Assembly: GCA_963744105.1 (NCBI GenBank)
Contig: CAVUSJ010000010.1
Span: forward strand, 62,001 to 126,000
Origin: DASUPK01 sp963744105
Lineage (GTDB): Bacteria; Actinomycetota; Thermoleophilia; Solirubrobacterales; 70-9
Direction of reading: 5' to 3'
Length of the DNA stretch: 64,000 bases
The first letter of the stretch is position 1. Each line of letters opens with the position of its first letter. The position numbers and the translations under genes were made by a program. The notes below the pieces were generated by a model, which saw only the letters and a list, made by a program, of their open reading frames with translations, was not told the DNA's origin and made no database searches. Shown piece by piece: positions 42,433 to 51,613 of this stretch.

Positions 42433-43196
42433 GCCGGCTGCTCGGCGTAGCTCCTGGCCACCTCGCCGATCGACCCCCGCATCCGGATCGACCCGCGGTC
42501 GAGCCACATCCCCGTCGAGCACACCGACTGGACCAGGTCGAGATCGTGGCTCATGAAGATGATCGTGCGTCCCTCGCGGTTGAGGCGGGCGAGGGCGGTC
42601 GCGCACTGCTCGCGGAACGAGTCGTCCACGACGGCGAGAACCTCGTCGAACACGTAGGTGTCCGCCGGGAAGCAGGTGGCGGTGGCGAAGGAGAGCCTTG
42701 CCTGCATGCCGCTCGAGTAGCGCTTCAGGGGCGTATCCATGTAGCGGTGGATTCCGGCGAAGTCGGTGATCGCATCCATCTCGTCCCGGATCGCCTTTCG
42801 GCTCAGCCCGAGGATAGTCCCGAGCAGCTCGACGTTCTCACGGCCGGTCAGCTCGGGATGGAAGCCCGCGCCGACCTCGAGCAGGGGGACCAGGCGCCCC
42901 CAGACCTCGATCTTCCCGGTGTCCTGCATCGCGATCCCCGCGATCAGCTGCGTGAGCGTCGACTTCCCGGAGCCGTTGGCGCCGACGATCCCGAAGAACT
43001 CCCCCCGGTGCACCTCGAAGCTGACATCGGTGAGCGCCCAGAACCGATCCCTGTCGTAGTCCCGGCGGACCAGGGTGCTGAGCGTGTGCTGGAGGCTCAA
43101 CTCCTCCCCGAGGCCGTAGCTCTTCCCGACGCCCTGGCAGCGGAGGGCGAGATCTGTGGGGGCCTCCCCGCCGTTGAGGTCAGACGTAGTCGGCAA
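42429..43196 (-). CDS. ABC transporter ATPase for polysaccharide export (Wzt/TagH-like)
   Basis: Drives export of the finished lipid-linked glycan. 255 aa: Walker A GANGSGKST at 72-80, Q-loop region LEVGAGFHPELTGRENV, signature YSSGMQARL at 160-168, Walker B YVFDEVLAVVDD with Asp184-Glu185, and MSHDLD with the switch His. The SLQHTLSTL and DVSFEVHRGE forms are those of polysaccharide/teichoic acid exporters. The long C-terminal carbohydrate-binding domain of true Wzt is absent, so glycan recognition must be done otherwise. It overlaps the permease gene by 17 nt and the FkbM gene by 4 nt. Confidence 0.93.
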   Translation of the reverse strand: MPTTSDLNGGEAPTDLALRCQGVGKSYGLGEELSLQHTLSTLVRRDYDRDRFWALTDVSFEVHRGEFFGIVGANGSGKSTLTQLIAGIAMQDTGKIEVWGRLVPLLEVGAGFHPELTGRENVELLGTILGLSRKAIRDEMDAITDFAGIHRYMDTPLKRYSSGMQARLSFATATCFPADTYVFDEVLAVVDDSFREQCATALARLNREGRTIIFMSHDLDLVQSVCSTGMWLDRGSIRMRGSIGEVARSYAEQPA

Positions 43197-44058
43197 AGCG
43201 GGTCTCCATCCGGCCGAACACGTACCAGCCCCCGATCACCATGAGGACGGTCTCCACCAGCGCGACGACGATCGCGAACATGTCCGGCGAGCTCCCGAGC
43301 AGGGACCAGCGCCAGGCCTCGATCATCCCCGAGGCCGGGTTGAACGCGAGGACCTTGGCGAAGCTCCCGGCCGCGCTGAGCGGATAGCCGACAGGCGTCA
43401 GGAAGATCCCGGCCTGAACGATGAGCGGCGCCAGCGCGATCGCGTCGCGGAAGCGGCCTCCAAGCGCGGTGACGAGCAATGTGAAGCCGAACGTCATGAC
43501 CAGCAGCCAGGCGATCAGGATCGGCATCGCCAGGGCCTGGATCGAGAGGCTGCCGCTGACCGCGGCCGCGATCACGCTGGCCACCAGGACCACCCCGAGT
43601 GGGGGCAGCACCGAGATCAGCGTGCCCGTGACGAAGGCGAGGCGCGGACAGGGGCTGCGTCGCACCACCTGGAAGTTGGACGGCAGAGCCGCCGGTGCAA
43701 CCGTGATCGTCATCTGCACGTAGGTCCAGACCGCGAGGCCGGTCAGCGCGAAGACGACGTAGGGCACGCTTCCGGTGTCGACGGTGGTCACCTTCGAGAA
43801 GGCGATCGAGACGGCCGCGAGCATTCCGAGCGGCTGCAGCACGAGCCAGAGCGGCCCGAGCGCCGACTGCTTGTACTTGGCCTTGATGTCGCGGAGGCCC
43901 ATCATCCAGCCGACCCGCCGGCTCGTCCAGAGGGACGAGAGCCGGATTCGCCGCTTCATCGGGACGGCGACGCGCACGCTGGTGTCGACGAGGCCCATGG
44001 AGGCGCCGGCGAGGTCGGCCGCCGACGCGGCCTCGGCCTGTGTGGAGCTGGGGCTCAT
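43180..44058 (-). CDS. ABC-2 permease for polysaccharide export (Wzm/TagG-like)
   Basis: Membrane partner of the ATPase, 292 aa from the ATG at 44058. After a polar N-terminus the motif RDIKAKYKQSALGPLWLVLQPL marks the cytosolic coupling helix of polysaccharide ABC-2 permeases. Six membrane segments follow (VVFALTGLAVWTYVQM, PPLGVVLVASVIAAAV, LIAWLLVMTFGFTLLV, APLIVQAGIFLTPVGYP and others), ending with ETVLMVIGGWYVFGRMETRFADYV. The FLTPVGYP and F-Y/R-E-T-FADY end are family hallmarks. This is the only exporter visible in the window. Confidence 0.93.
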   Translation of the reverse strand: MSPSSTQAEAASAADLAGASMGLVDTSVRVAVPMKRRIRLSSLWTSRRVGWMMGLRDIKAKYKQSALGPLWLVLQPLGMLAAVSIAFSKVTTVDTGSVPYVVFALTGLAVWTYVQMTITVAPAALPSNFQVVRRSPCPRLAFVTGTLISVLPPLGVVLVASVIAAAVSGSLSIQALAMPILIAWLLVMTFGFTLLVTALGGRFRDAIALAPLIVQAGIFLTPVGYPLSAAGSFAKVLAFNPASGMIEAWRWSLLGSSPDMFAIVVALVETVLMVIGGWYVFGRMETRFADYV

Positions 44059-44092
44059 GTCGTGGAGTCTAGGTTCCGCCTGGTCGCCGGGC

Positions 44093-45082
44093 TCAGGGCA
44101 GCCCGATGCGCTCGAAGATCGCCGCGAAGCGGTGATCATAGGTGTGCTCGGCTCGGACGCGCCGGTATCCGGCGTCCGCCACGCGGGCGCGCTCGTCCTC
44201 GTGGTCGAGCCACCAGCTCACCTGGGCGACGAGGTCGTCCGGGGACTCGAACAGGGCGATCTCCTTGCCAGGCGTCAGATAGTCCTCGAGGTAGGCCACC
44301 CTGTCGGTGAGCAGGAAGCCGCCGCTGCCGGGGACCTCGAACGTGCGGCCCTTGATCTGGCTCTTGCGCTCCTCCTTCCTGCCGGTCAGCCTGCGCAGGA
44401 GGCGCACGGGGAGCCGTCCAGGCGTGAAGGCGCTCGAGAGGTTCAGGTTGATCCTGCTGGCGCCGAACACCCGGACCATCTCGTCGTGCTCGATCCGGCC
44501 ACCGGGCCAGCCGAAGCCCCAGCAGCGGACGTCGATCCCCTCGGCTCGCAGGCGCTCCACGGTCGCGGGCCGGTCGCCGTAGGACTGCCCGATGAAGGTC
44601 ACGTCGTACTCGAGCTCATCGGCGGTCCGGTCGTAGGCGTAGCGATTGCAGGCCCACTGCGAGAGGATCACGTTCTCGTAGCCGATCGCCTCGTACTTGG
44701 GAAGGGAGTCGCGGTCGGTCGTCACCGACCAGTCGAAGGCCGGGGCGAAGTGGCGGCTGAAGCGGTCGAAGCGCCAGTGGTCGTCGGTGAACCAGTTGAC
44801 CGTGGGCCCGCCCGCACGGCTCACGCCCCGGATCGTGTCGGTGTCGATCTCGTCCTCGAAGAGGACGAAGAAGGAGAGATCCGGCGAGGCCTCCTCGGCG
44901 GCGGCGAGCAGTCGGCGGTTCATCTCGCCCTTGCCGTGCGCCTTCTTCTCCGCCATGAAGTCGAAGGGGACCACCTCGTGGCCCATCCCGTCGAGGGCGC
45001 TGCGGAAGTTCGTCTCCTCGAAGCTCGGCCCGCGGGAGGGGTCGCCGTAGTCGTCGGCCATCGCCACGTAGAGGATCTTCAT
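44093..45082 (-). CDS. CgeB-like GT-B glycosyltransferase
   Basis: 329 aa, ATG start. It belongs to the CgeB/Glyco_trans_1_2 group: KILYVAMADDYGDPSRGPSFEETNFRSAL at the N-terminus (N-terminal Rossmann), NWFTDDHWRFDRFSRHFAPAFDWSVTTD, DVTFIGQSYGDRPATVERL in the middle, and a donor part with RINLNLSSAFTPG, KGRTFEVPGSGGFLLTDRV (E-V-P-G form) and LTPGKEIALFESPDDL. CgeB-type enzymes are often in surface glycan loci. It is 4 nt after the GT2 gene and 34 nt before the permease on the same strand. Confidence 0.83.
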   Translation of the reverse strand: MKILYVAMADDYGDPSRGPSFEETNFRSALDGMGHEVVPFDFMAEKKAHGKGEMNRRLLAAAEEASPDLSFFVLFEDEIDTDTIRGVSRAGGPTVNWFTDDHWRFDRFSRHFAPAFDWSVTTDRDSLPKYEAIGYENVILSQWACNRYAYDRTADELEYDVTFIGQSYGDRPATVERLRAEGIDVRCWGFGWPGGRIEHDEMVRVFGASRINLNLSSAFTPGRLPVRLLRRLTGRKEERKSQIKGRTFEVPGSGGFLLTDRVAYLEDYLTPGKEIALFESPDDLVAQVSWWLDHEDERARVADAGYRRVRAEHTYDHRFAAIFERIGLP

Positions 45083-45086
45083 CGCG

Positions 45087-46022
45087 TCACCCGGTGATCC
45101 CCGCCGACGCCCGGCGGATCCGCGGCGCGACGCTGCTGACCGCCTTCGCGACTCCCGGCACCGTCATCGCCATCGCCGCCGCGAGCGAGAGCGGGCTGAG
45201 CCTGGTCTCCAGCGAGGCGCGGAACGAGCGGCGCGCGTCGCCCGAGCGGCCGAGCGCCGCCCGGCAATAGCCGATCATCAGCAGGTCGTGGGCGATGGTG
45301 CGGCGGACGAGCTCAGGGTCGCCGGGGAGCTCGGCGTAGCGCTGGTGAATCAGATGCTTGGTCTCCCAGATCTCGAGGGCGCGGTAGGAGAGGTTGCCGC
45401 CGTGCTCCCGAAGCCGGACGACGAGGCGCGGCTCGAAGTAGAAGGTCGCTCCCGCCGAGAGGGCGCGCATCCAGAACTCGTAGTCCTCGCCGACGAGCGG
45501 CTCGTAGCCGCCGAGGTCCAGGTAGAGCGAGCGCCGCACGACCGCGCTCGGATCCGCGATCAGGTTCTCGGGATACATCTCGCGCGCGAACGCTCGCGTG
45601 TCGAGCAGGCCGGTGTTCCGCGGGCGGACGTGGTCGCCGCTGGCGAGCCCGAACCGCTCCGCTCCGCCGAAGACCACGTCGATCTCGGGATGCCGCGCGA
45701 GCGCGTCGCATTGCCACTCGAGCTTGCGCGGCTCCCAGACGTCGTCCGCCGGGCAGAGCGCCACGTAGTCGCCCTTCGCCTCCCGGAAGCCCGTGTCGAA
45801 CGCGCCCGGACAGCCGCGGTTCTCCTGGCCGATCAGGCGGACGCGATCGTCGTAGCCGTTCACGACGTCCACGGTCCCGTCCGTTGAGCCGTCGTCCACG
45901 ACGATCACCTCGAGCGGCGCGAGCGTCTGGGCGAGGATCGCGTCGAGCGCCTCGGCGATGAAGCGCTCCTCGTTGTAGGCGGGGACGACGACGCTGATCG
46001 TGGGCCCCTGCGCGGCGGTCAT
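45087..46022 (-). CDS. GT2 glycosyltransferase
   Basis: 311 aa. GT-A core: ISVVVPAYNEERFI, VIVVDDGSTDGTVDVV, ENRGCPGAFDTGF, and LCPADDVWEPRKL as the metal motif (ADD). MYPENLIADPSAVVRRSLYLDLGGYEPLVGEDYEFWMR is the acceptor half with the catalytic ED pair. The last ~90 residues form helices (RRTIAHDLLMIGYCRAALG and after), an extension often found in this subtype and perhaps used for docking. It is the first gene of the operon containing the exporter, with the divergent GT4 gene 17 nt away. Confidence 0.88.
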   Translation of the reverse strand: MTAAQGPTISVVVPAYNEERFIAEALDAILAQTLAPLEVIVVDDGSTDGTVDVVNGYDDRVRLIGQENRGCPGAFDTGFREAKGDYVALCPADDVWEPRKLEWQCDALARHPEIDVVFGGAERFGLASGDHVRPRNTGLLDTRAFAREMYPENLIADPSAVVRRSLYLDLGGYEPLVGEDYEFWMRALSAGATFYFEPRLVVRLREHGGNLSYRALEIWETKHLIHQRYAELPGDPELVRRTIAHDLLMIGYCRAALGRSGDARRSFRASLETRLSPLSLAAAMAMTVPGVAKAVSSVAPRIRRASAGITG

Positions 46023-46039
46023 CCGCGGCAGGTTAGGAC

Positions 46040-47176
46040 GTGCGAACCTTGCGCCCCTTGAAGGTCGGCCTCAACCTGCTGCATCTCGTGCCCGGCGAGA
46101 CCGGCGGCTCGGAGATATACGCGAGGCGGCTCGTCCCCGCCCTGGCCGAGACCGGTCGCGTCGAGCTCGTCCTGCTCGCTTCCGTGGAGGGGGCTCCGGC
46201 GATCCGCGCGGAGCCGTGGGCCGGAAGCCTCGAGGTGCAGGAGCTGCCGGTCCGCGCGACCGGGCGGGGACGGCGGGTGATGGCTGAGCAGCTCGCGCTG
46301 CCGCGGGCCGCCCGTCGTGCCGGGGTCGACCTGCTCCACAACCTGTTCAGCACGGCCCCGGCGCGCCCCGGCGTGCCCCAGGTGACCACCATCCACGATC
46401 TGATCTACCGCCGGTCTCCCGAGGCGCACTCGCGGCTCCGGAGGCTGGGGATGCGGGTCGTCGTTCCCCTCGCGGCGCGGCGATCGACGCGGATCATCGC
46501 GATCTCGGAGGCCACCAAGCGGGACGTCGTCTCCATGCTGGGCGTGGACCCGGCACGCGTGGACGTCGTCTACGAGGGTCCCGGCTTCTCCCCGGTTCCT
46601 CCCGCCTCCGAGGAGGAGATCCGCCGCCGCCACTCGCTCGGCGAGGCCCCGATCGTCCTCAGCGTCTCCGCCCACCGGCCGCATAAGAACCTCGAGCGGC
46701 TGATCGAGGCCGTCGCAGCCCTCGAGCAGCCCGCCGTCCTCGTCGTCCCGGGCTACGAGACGCCCTGGGAAGGCGAGATCGCCCGGCGCGTCCAGCGGGC
46801 CGGGGCGGAGATGCGAGTGCGCCTCCTCGGCTGGATCGGCGACGCGGAGCTGGAGGGCCTCTACGAATCCGCCGCCTGCCTCGCCTTCCCTTCCCTGGCG
46901 GAGGGGTTCGGGTTGCCGGTGCTGGAGGCGATGGCCCGCGGCCTGCCGGTTGCCTGCTCGAACACGACCTCGCTGCCCGAGGTGGCGGGTGAGGCCGCGC
47001 TCTACTTCGACCCGACGGACGTGGAGGCGATGCGCGATGCGATCGGGCGCCTGCTCGACGACCCCGCCCTGCGGCAGCGGCTGGCCGCCGCCGGCCGGAA
47101 GCGGGCGGCGTCGTTCACCTGGGAGCGTGCGGCCGAGGGCACCATCTCCTCCTACGAGCGCGCCCTGGCGAGCTGA
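46040..47176 (+). CDS. GT4 glycosyltransferase (mannosyltransferase-type)
   Basis: 378-aa GT-B enzyme, GTG start at 46040 (in-frame TTG start possible 18 nt on). LKVGLNLLHLVPGETGGSEIYARRL gives the acceptor-side start with GGSE; VDLLHNLFSTAPA and TTIHDLIYRR are typical; IIAISEATKRDVV precedes the linker. Donor half: VLSVSAHRPHKNLERLIEAV, RLLGWIGDAELEGLYESA and FPSLAEGFGLPVLEAMARG (EGFGLPVLEA motif). The subtype is that of WbpY/WbdB/PimB-like mannosyltransferases. It overlaps the convergent GT4 gene by 25 nt. Confidence 0.88.
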   Translation: MRTLRPLKVGLNLLHLVPGETGGSEIYARRLVPALAETGRVELVLLASVEGAPAIRAEPWAGSLEVQELPVRATGRGRRVMAEQLALPRAARRAGVDLLHNLFSTAPARPGVPQVTTIHDLIYRRSPEAHSRLRRLGMRVVVPLAARRSTRIIAISEATKRDVVSMLGVDPARVDVVYEGPGFSPVPPASEEEIRRRHSLGEAPIVLSVSAHRPHKNLERLIEAVAALEQPAVLVVPGYETPWEGEIARRVQRAGAEMRVRLLGWIGDAELEGLYESAACLAFPSLAEGFGLPVLEAMARGLPVACSNTTSLPEVAGEAALYFDPTDVEAMRDAIGRLLDDPALRQRLAAAGRKRAASFTWERAAEGTISSYERALAS

Positions 47177-48177
47177 GCGGCGGCGTCGATTCCGGCGATC
47201 GCCTGCTCCGGGCCGAAGCGGGCGATCAGCTCGTCCATCGGCGCCGATGACGAGCGCGCGCGGAGGGCCTCGGCCAGCTCAGCGGCGGTCTCATAGGGCG
47301 TGACCGGCAGCCCGTCGAAGTCCGGCGAGTAGAGGGGCGCGCGAACGACCACCGGGACGCCGTAGGCGAGCGCCTCGATGATCGCGGTCGGCTGCGCCTC
47401 CTTCCCGGTGGAGGGGACGATCAGGGTGTCGATCGAGCCGAGGAACCCCGGCACGTCGTTCGTCTCCCCTATCAGGCGGACGCGGTCGCCCAGGCCGAGC
47501 TCCGCGATCCGCCGGTCCACGCGCGCCGCGTAGTCGGCGTCCTGCCGCCCTCCGGCGACCATGAGGTTCTTCCAGGCCGGCGCGGCGGCGGGATCGGCGA
47601 GCTCCTCGATCAGCTCGACGACCCCCTTCTCGGGGATCAGCCGCGCCATCACCCCGAGCGTCGGCTCGCTGTGGGCGGGCGTGAGCACCCGCTCGCCGCG
47701 CGCCCGCTCGAAGTCCTCGCGTGCCAGGAAGTTGTTGATCTTCGTCACCTGCGCGCCCGGCAGCGCCTTCTCATACTCCTGAGCGGCGTTGGCTCCGATC
47801 GCGACCAGCCCGCCCCAGCGACGGTAGGCGAGGCGGGCGGTCGGTCGCGCGGCGGTGTCGCGCTCATGTGCCACGTAGACGATCGCGGGACCGCCGGAGC
47901 GGGGGGCGGCCGCGTGGAGGAAGGCGTGCGCCCGGGGGTGGTTCCCGACCACGATCGCGCTCGAGTCGAGCCCGGCGAGGAAGCGACGGGTCCGCCGGAT
48001 CGCTGGCAGCACCTTGGGGTTCCACGGGGCGGGCTTGGGGAGGCGGAGATCCTCCACGACCTGGGCCTTTCGGCCCGTCTCGCGCAGCGCCTCCACCAGC
48101 CGCAGCCCGAAGCGTTGCCCGCCGCCGTGGATCTCGGCGTGGTCGAGCAGCCAGACATCGCCAGTCCGGGCTGGCAC
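47152..48177 (-). CDS. GT4 glycosyltransferase
   Basis: 341 aa from the GTG at 48177, 2 nt after the stop of the upstream membrane protein gene. DVWLLDHAEIHGGGQRFGLRLVEAL is the N-terminal half start with the GGGQ loop; AIVVGNHPRAHAFLHAAA and VYVAHERDTAARPT follow. Donor half: PTLGVMARLIPEKGVVELIEEL, RVRLIGETNDVPGFLGSIDTLIVPSTGKEAQPTAIIEAL with the final ExxxxxxxE motif. Shorter than average but complete. It is the last gene of the four-gene minus operon starting at 51553. Confidence 0.87.
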   Translation of the reverse strand: MPARTGDVWLLDHAEIHGGGQRFGLRLVEALRETGRKAQVVEDLRLPKPAPWNPKVLPAIRRTRRFLAGLDSSAIVVGNHPRAHAFLHAAAPRSGGPAIVYVAHERDTAARPTARLAYRRWGGLVAIGANAAQEYEKALPGAQVTKINNFLAREDFERARGERVLTPAHSEPTLGVMARLIPEKGVVELIEELADPAAAPAWKNLMVAGGRQDADYAARVDRRIAELGLGDRVRLIGETNDVPGFLGSIDTLIVPSTGKEAQPTAIIEALAYGVPVVVRAPLYSPDFDGLPVTPYETAAELAEALRARSSSAPMDELIARFGPEQAIAGIDAAAQLARARS

Positions 48178-48179
48178 GC

Positions 48180-49736
48180 TCAGCCGTAGTACCGGGTGAT
48201 GGTGAGCAGCATCGCCGCCGCGGTGTGGGCCACCGCGAGGCAGACGAGCACGACGCCCGCCGCCGGCCCGTAGCGCTTGCCGGCGCCGCGGGCGGCCAGC
48301 GCGATCAGGCCGCCGTACAGCGCGAGCAGGGGAAAGAGATAGCGCGGCTGCTCGTAGCCGGTTGCCCCCTCGATCCGGGCGATGTAGCTCACGCCGCCGA
48401 TCAGGATCAACAGCCCTGCGATCAAGGTCAGGTACGTGATCAGCTCCCCGATACGAGCGCGAACCACGGCGCGCGCCCGGACGAGCTCGCGCGCCGCCAG
48501 TCCGACGATCCCGGCGAAGATGAGAAGCGCGAGGTTGTAGACCCAGTGGGCGAAGCCGTAGTCGAGCCAACCGAACTGGCCGATGAACCCGTTGAACCAG
48601 ACATGGCGGAGCGGGAAGGCGGGGAACAGCGGGTGCATCGAGGGGAGGCGCGGGAGGTAGAACTGCCACATGTAGCTGAACGCGCCACCCACTTTCGCGG
48701 ACACGGTCTCGGTGCCGCCCGGAACGACGATCCCGGTCGGCCCCTGGACTCCGCCGACGCCGAAGTAGAGGCCGCGGTCCCAGACCGTGGAGTTGAGGAG
48801 CATGTAGAGGCCGAGGGGAACCACGACCATCGCGAACGCCGCCACGGCGCCGCGGAGTGCCTCCTGCCTGCTCTCCCCGCGCGCTCTGAGCACCAGCACC
48901 AGCAGTCCGATCGCGATCCCGGGTGCGAGCCCGAGCATGTTCATCTTGGAGAGGATCCCCAGGGCAGCGAAGCCCCCGATCGCCAGGCCGCGCGGCATGG
49001 TCAGCCCCCAGCGGAACGCGAGGGCAAGTGTGTAGAAGGTCCCCGCGGACGCCAGGTAGAGCACCGTGTCGCTCGTCACGCCGCTCGCCGTGAAAGCGAA
49101 CATCGGCTGGAAGGCAACCGCCAGTGCGCCGACCGTCCACGTCCAGGGCGTGCTCGGCAGCAACTCGCGGAGGAAGAGGAACACGAGCAGCACCGTGCAC
49201 GCGGCGAGCAGGGCGGAGAAGAGACGCAGGAAGTGCACGCGATCCGGCAGCGAGGTCCAGGGAGAGAGGTGGTACACGCCCGCCGCCGTGAAGTAGTAGA
49301 GCGGCGGATTGTTCGTGTCCGTCGTGTACCCGCCCGCGCTGCTGCGGCTATACGAGGTACCGACATCCAGCTGGAGACGCTTCTGATAGATCGACGTCCC
49401 GGGCACCCGCACGTCCTTGCGCCGCTGGACCGCCTTCCAGCGCATCACGTCGAGCAGGTGGCGCTGCTCCGGCGAGAAGTGCTGGATCCCGCCCCTACCC
49501 GTCGGCGGCTTGCCGGTCTCCGCGATGTGCTGCACGTAGGCGACGTGTCCCGCCTCGTCCGGCACCTGGAAGAGCGGCGTGATCAGCCCCCACGCGACGC
49601 AGACCATGAACGCCACCGCGAAGCAGATCCAGGCGGCCGTCGGGAGCGTGGGGTGCCGCAAGCGCGTCGGTTGCCGCGCGGCCTCGCTTCGGGCCTTCGT
49701 CTCCCGCGTCCGCTGGAGCAGCTCCCGGGTCGCCAT
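48180..49736 (-). CDS. DUF2142-type polytopic membrane protein
   Basis: 518 aa from the ATG at 49736, overlapping the upstream stop by 1 nt. It matches the DUF2142 layout: a first helix (AAWICFAVAFMVCVAWGL) followed by FQVPDEAGHVAYVQHIAETG, the family signature with acidic residues outside the membrane, then DTNNPPLYYFTAAG and ten or so helices, with SGVTSDTVLYLASAG and YEQPRYLFPLLALYGGL near the end. Members are GT-C-fold proteins in glycan loci of Actinobacteria, thought to transfer sugars from lipid donors at the outer face. The outer Asp-Glu of the VPDE motif is the likely catalytic site. Confidence 0.85.
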   Translation of the reverse strand: MATRELLQRTRETKARSEAARQPTRLRHPTLPTAAWICFAVAFMVCVAWGLITPLFQVPDEAGHVAYVQHIAETGKPPTGRGGIQHFSPEQRHLLDVMRWKAVQRRKDVRVPGTSIYQKRLQLDVGTSYSRSSAGGYTTDTNNPPLYYFTAAGVYHLSPWTSLPDRVHFLRLFSALLAACTVLLVFLFLRELLPSTPWTWTVGALAVAFQPMFAFTASGVTSDTVLYLASAGTFYTLALAFRWGLTMPRGLAIGGFAALGILSKMNMLGLAPGIAIGLLVLVLRARGESRQEALRGAVAAFAMVVVPLGLYMLLNSTVWDRGLYFGVGGVQGPTGIVVPGGTETVSAKVGGAFSYMWQFYLPRLPSMHPLFPAFPLRHVWFNGFIGQFGWLDYGFAHWVYNLALLIFAGIVGLAARELVRARAVVRARIGELITYLTLIAGLLILIGGVSYIARIEGATGYEQPRYLFPLLALYGGLIALAARGAGKRYGPAAGVVLVCLAVAHTAAAMLLTITRYYG

Positions 49737-50377
49737 CAGGTCCGCCGCTCCGGCAAGAACACGACGGACCAGATCGCCAGGGCGGCGGCGCAAATTGCGA
49801 CCAGGGCCGCGGCCCAGATCGACCAGCCGCCGAGCGGACCGGTCTGCGCGTTCGCGTAGCGATTGGCGATCGCGCCAGTCTGAGAGACCCAGCTTGCCGA
49901 GCCGTGGCGCAGGAAGAAGACGCTCGCGATCAGCCGCCTATCGCTGTTCTTCCCGGGGGGGTGCCTAAGCCGCTTTGGCCCGCCCGAGATCGCGATCCGC
50001 CCCTTGCCGGGGTTGGAGAAGCAGATCCGGGCGCGATGAGCCGCGGGGGTATGCGGGTGCAACCGGATCCGGTTGATGACCGGAGTCACGATCTGCGTCC
50101 CACTCGACACCACGTGGCCCGAGTCGTAGACCTCCACCCTGAGGCGGCGAGCTCCCTCGATCAGCCGGGTGACGATCACCTGCACCCGGTTCGCGTCCGC
50201 AGGGATGCGGGAGACCCGCTGGCAGTGCTGCGCCCCGCGTCCCAGGAACACGCTCGGGACGCTGGGCTCGACCGTGTTGGTCCCAGCCTTGACCGGGTTG
50301 GAATCCAAGGCAAACGCAGCCACCGCGACAGCGATCAGGACGAGTCCCGCGGCCGCCGCCGCCAGGCGCTCCCTCAT
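49736..50377 (-). CDS. Two-helix membrane protein with extracytoplasmic domain
   Basis: 213 aa. A first hydrophobic segment (LAAAAAGLVLIAVAVAAFAL) and a last one near the C-terminus (GWSIWAAALVAICAAALAIW) enclose about 150 outer residues rich in Arg and beta-type sequence, with two Cys (HCQRVSRIPADANRV and RICFSNPGKGRIAISGG). Placed directly between a GT2 gene (stop adjacent to this start) and the DUF2142 gene (1-nt overlap). This order is often seen in actinobacterial loci, so the protein probably works with the DUF2142 enzyme. No function is known. Confidence 0.7.
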   Translation of the reverse strand: MRERLAAAAAGLVLIAVAVAAFALDSNPVKAGTNTVEPSVPSVFLGRGAQHCQRVSRIPADANRVQVIVTRLIEGARRLRVEVYDSGHVVSSGTQIVTPVINRIRLHPHTPAAHRARICFSNPGKGRIAISGGPKRLRHPPGKNSDRRLIASVFFLRHGSASWVSQTGAIANRYANAQTGPLGGWSIWAAALVAICAAALAIWSVVFLPERRT

Positions 50378-51553
50378 CTACTCGGGTCGCCGCAGGCCGA
50401 TGATCGAGAGCAGGAACGAGGTGAAGAACACCTGCGCGCCGACGGTGACCAGGGTGGCCGAGAGCACGGCGAGCTGCCCCTCCGCGAGGCTGCCGAAGCC
50501 GTTGTCGATCCACATGCCGAGCAGGACGCCGCCCGAGATCAGGCCGGCGACCGCGATCCCTCCACCGATCAGCAATCCGTGCTCGAGCCTGTAGCGCTGC
50601 CGCATTCGCCCAAACCAATCGTCCTGTTCACCCATGAAGTAGACGCCGTACGCCCGCGCGCAGAGGCCGAGCGCCAGCAGCTGCACGCCGAGCACCACCA
50701 GCAGCGACCCGGCGATCTCGGCGTGGATGCCCCAATCGCGGCCGAGGATCGAGAGGTTGGTCAGGACGATCGCCATGATCAGCGCGCCCGTCGCGACCAT
50801 CACCGTCCCCGGGATCAGGAAGAGATGCCGCGGGCTGTGGATCAGGAGGAACCGGAGGTGCCGCCAGCCGTCGCTCCAGGTCGAGAGCTTCGACTCCCCC
50901 TGGCGCGGGTGGTAGGAGATCGGGAACTGGCGGATGTCGAGGCCCGACTTCGCCGCCTTGATGACCATCTCCGAGGCGAGCTCCATGCCGGTCGTCCGCA
51001 GGTCGAGCCGCGGCAGGACATCCCGTCGCACGGCGCGCATGCCGCAGTGGGCGTCGTTCACATGGGTGCCGAACAGCGTGTTGAGCAGTCCGGTGAGGAC
51101 CGGGTTCCCGACATGGCGGTGGAGCCAGGGCATTGCGCCTGGCTGGATGCCCTTCATCCGGTCGCCGATGACCATGTCCCCGCCGTCCTCGAGCTCGGCG
51201 ACGAAGCGAGGGAGCTCGCCGACGTCGTAGGTCATGTCGGCGTCGAGCATCACGATGTAGCGCCCGCGGGCTGCGGCGAGCCCTGCCAGGTACGCGTTGC
51301 CGTAGCCGCGCTGCGGCTGCAGGACGACGCGCGCCCCGGCGCCCGCCGCCAGGTCGCCGCTGCCGTCCGTCGAGCCGTTGTCGACGACCACGACCTCGCC
51401 CTCGTAGCCCCCGTCCTCGAGGGCCTTACTCGCGGAGCGCACGCACACCTCGATCGACTCCGCCTCGTTCAGGCAGGGGATCACCACGGACACTTCGAGG
51501 ATCGAGGAATCCGCCGGCCGCTCGGCGATTTCAGGTACGGAGATGCCGCTCAT
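50378..51553 (-). CDS. GT2 polyprenyl-phosphate sugar transferase with four-helix tail
   Basis: 391 aa. LEVSVVIPCLNEAESI, VVVVDNGSTDGS, GYGNAYLAGLAAARGRYIVMLDADMTYDVGEL (metal motif DAD) and DMVIGDRMKGIQPGAMPWLHRHVGNPVLTGLLN match the DPM/GtrB-like group with lipid-phosphate acceptor. After residue 240 comes SKLSTWSDGWRHLRFLLIHSPRHLF, the amphipathic hinge, then four membrane helices. It probably makes the polyprenyl-phosphate sugar used by the DUF2142 protein encoded two genes downstream; that link is inference from the operon. Confidence 0.88.
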   Translation of the reverse strand: MSGISVPEIAERPADSSILEVSVVIPCLNEAESIEVCVRSASKALEDGGYEGEVVVVDNGSTDGSGDLAAGAGARVVLQPQRGYGNAYLAGLAAARGRYIVMLDADMTYDVGELPRFVAELEDGGDMVIGDRMKGIQPGAMPWLHRHVGNPVLTGLLNTLFGTHVNDAHCGMRAVRRDVLPRLDLRTTGMELASEMVIKAAKSGLDIRQFPISYHPRQGESKLSTWSDGWRHLRFLLIHSPRHLFLIPGTVMVATGALIMAIVLTNLSILGRDWGIHAEIAGSLLVVLGVQLLALGLCARAYGVYFMGEQDDWFGRMRQRYRLEHGLLIGGGIAVAGLISGGVLLGMWIDNGFGSLAEGQLAVLSATLVTVGAQVFFTSFLLSIIGLRRPE

Positions 51554-51613
51554 GGCTGCCTCGGCCGGGAGTCTAGGGCGCTGATTCGGCTATGGCACGG
51601 ATAGATTGGCCCG

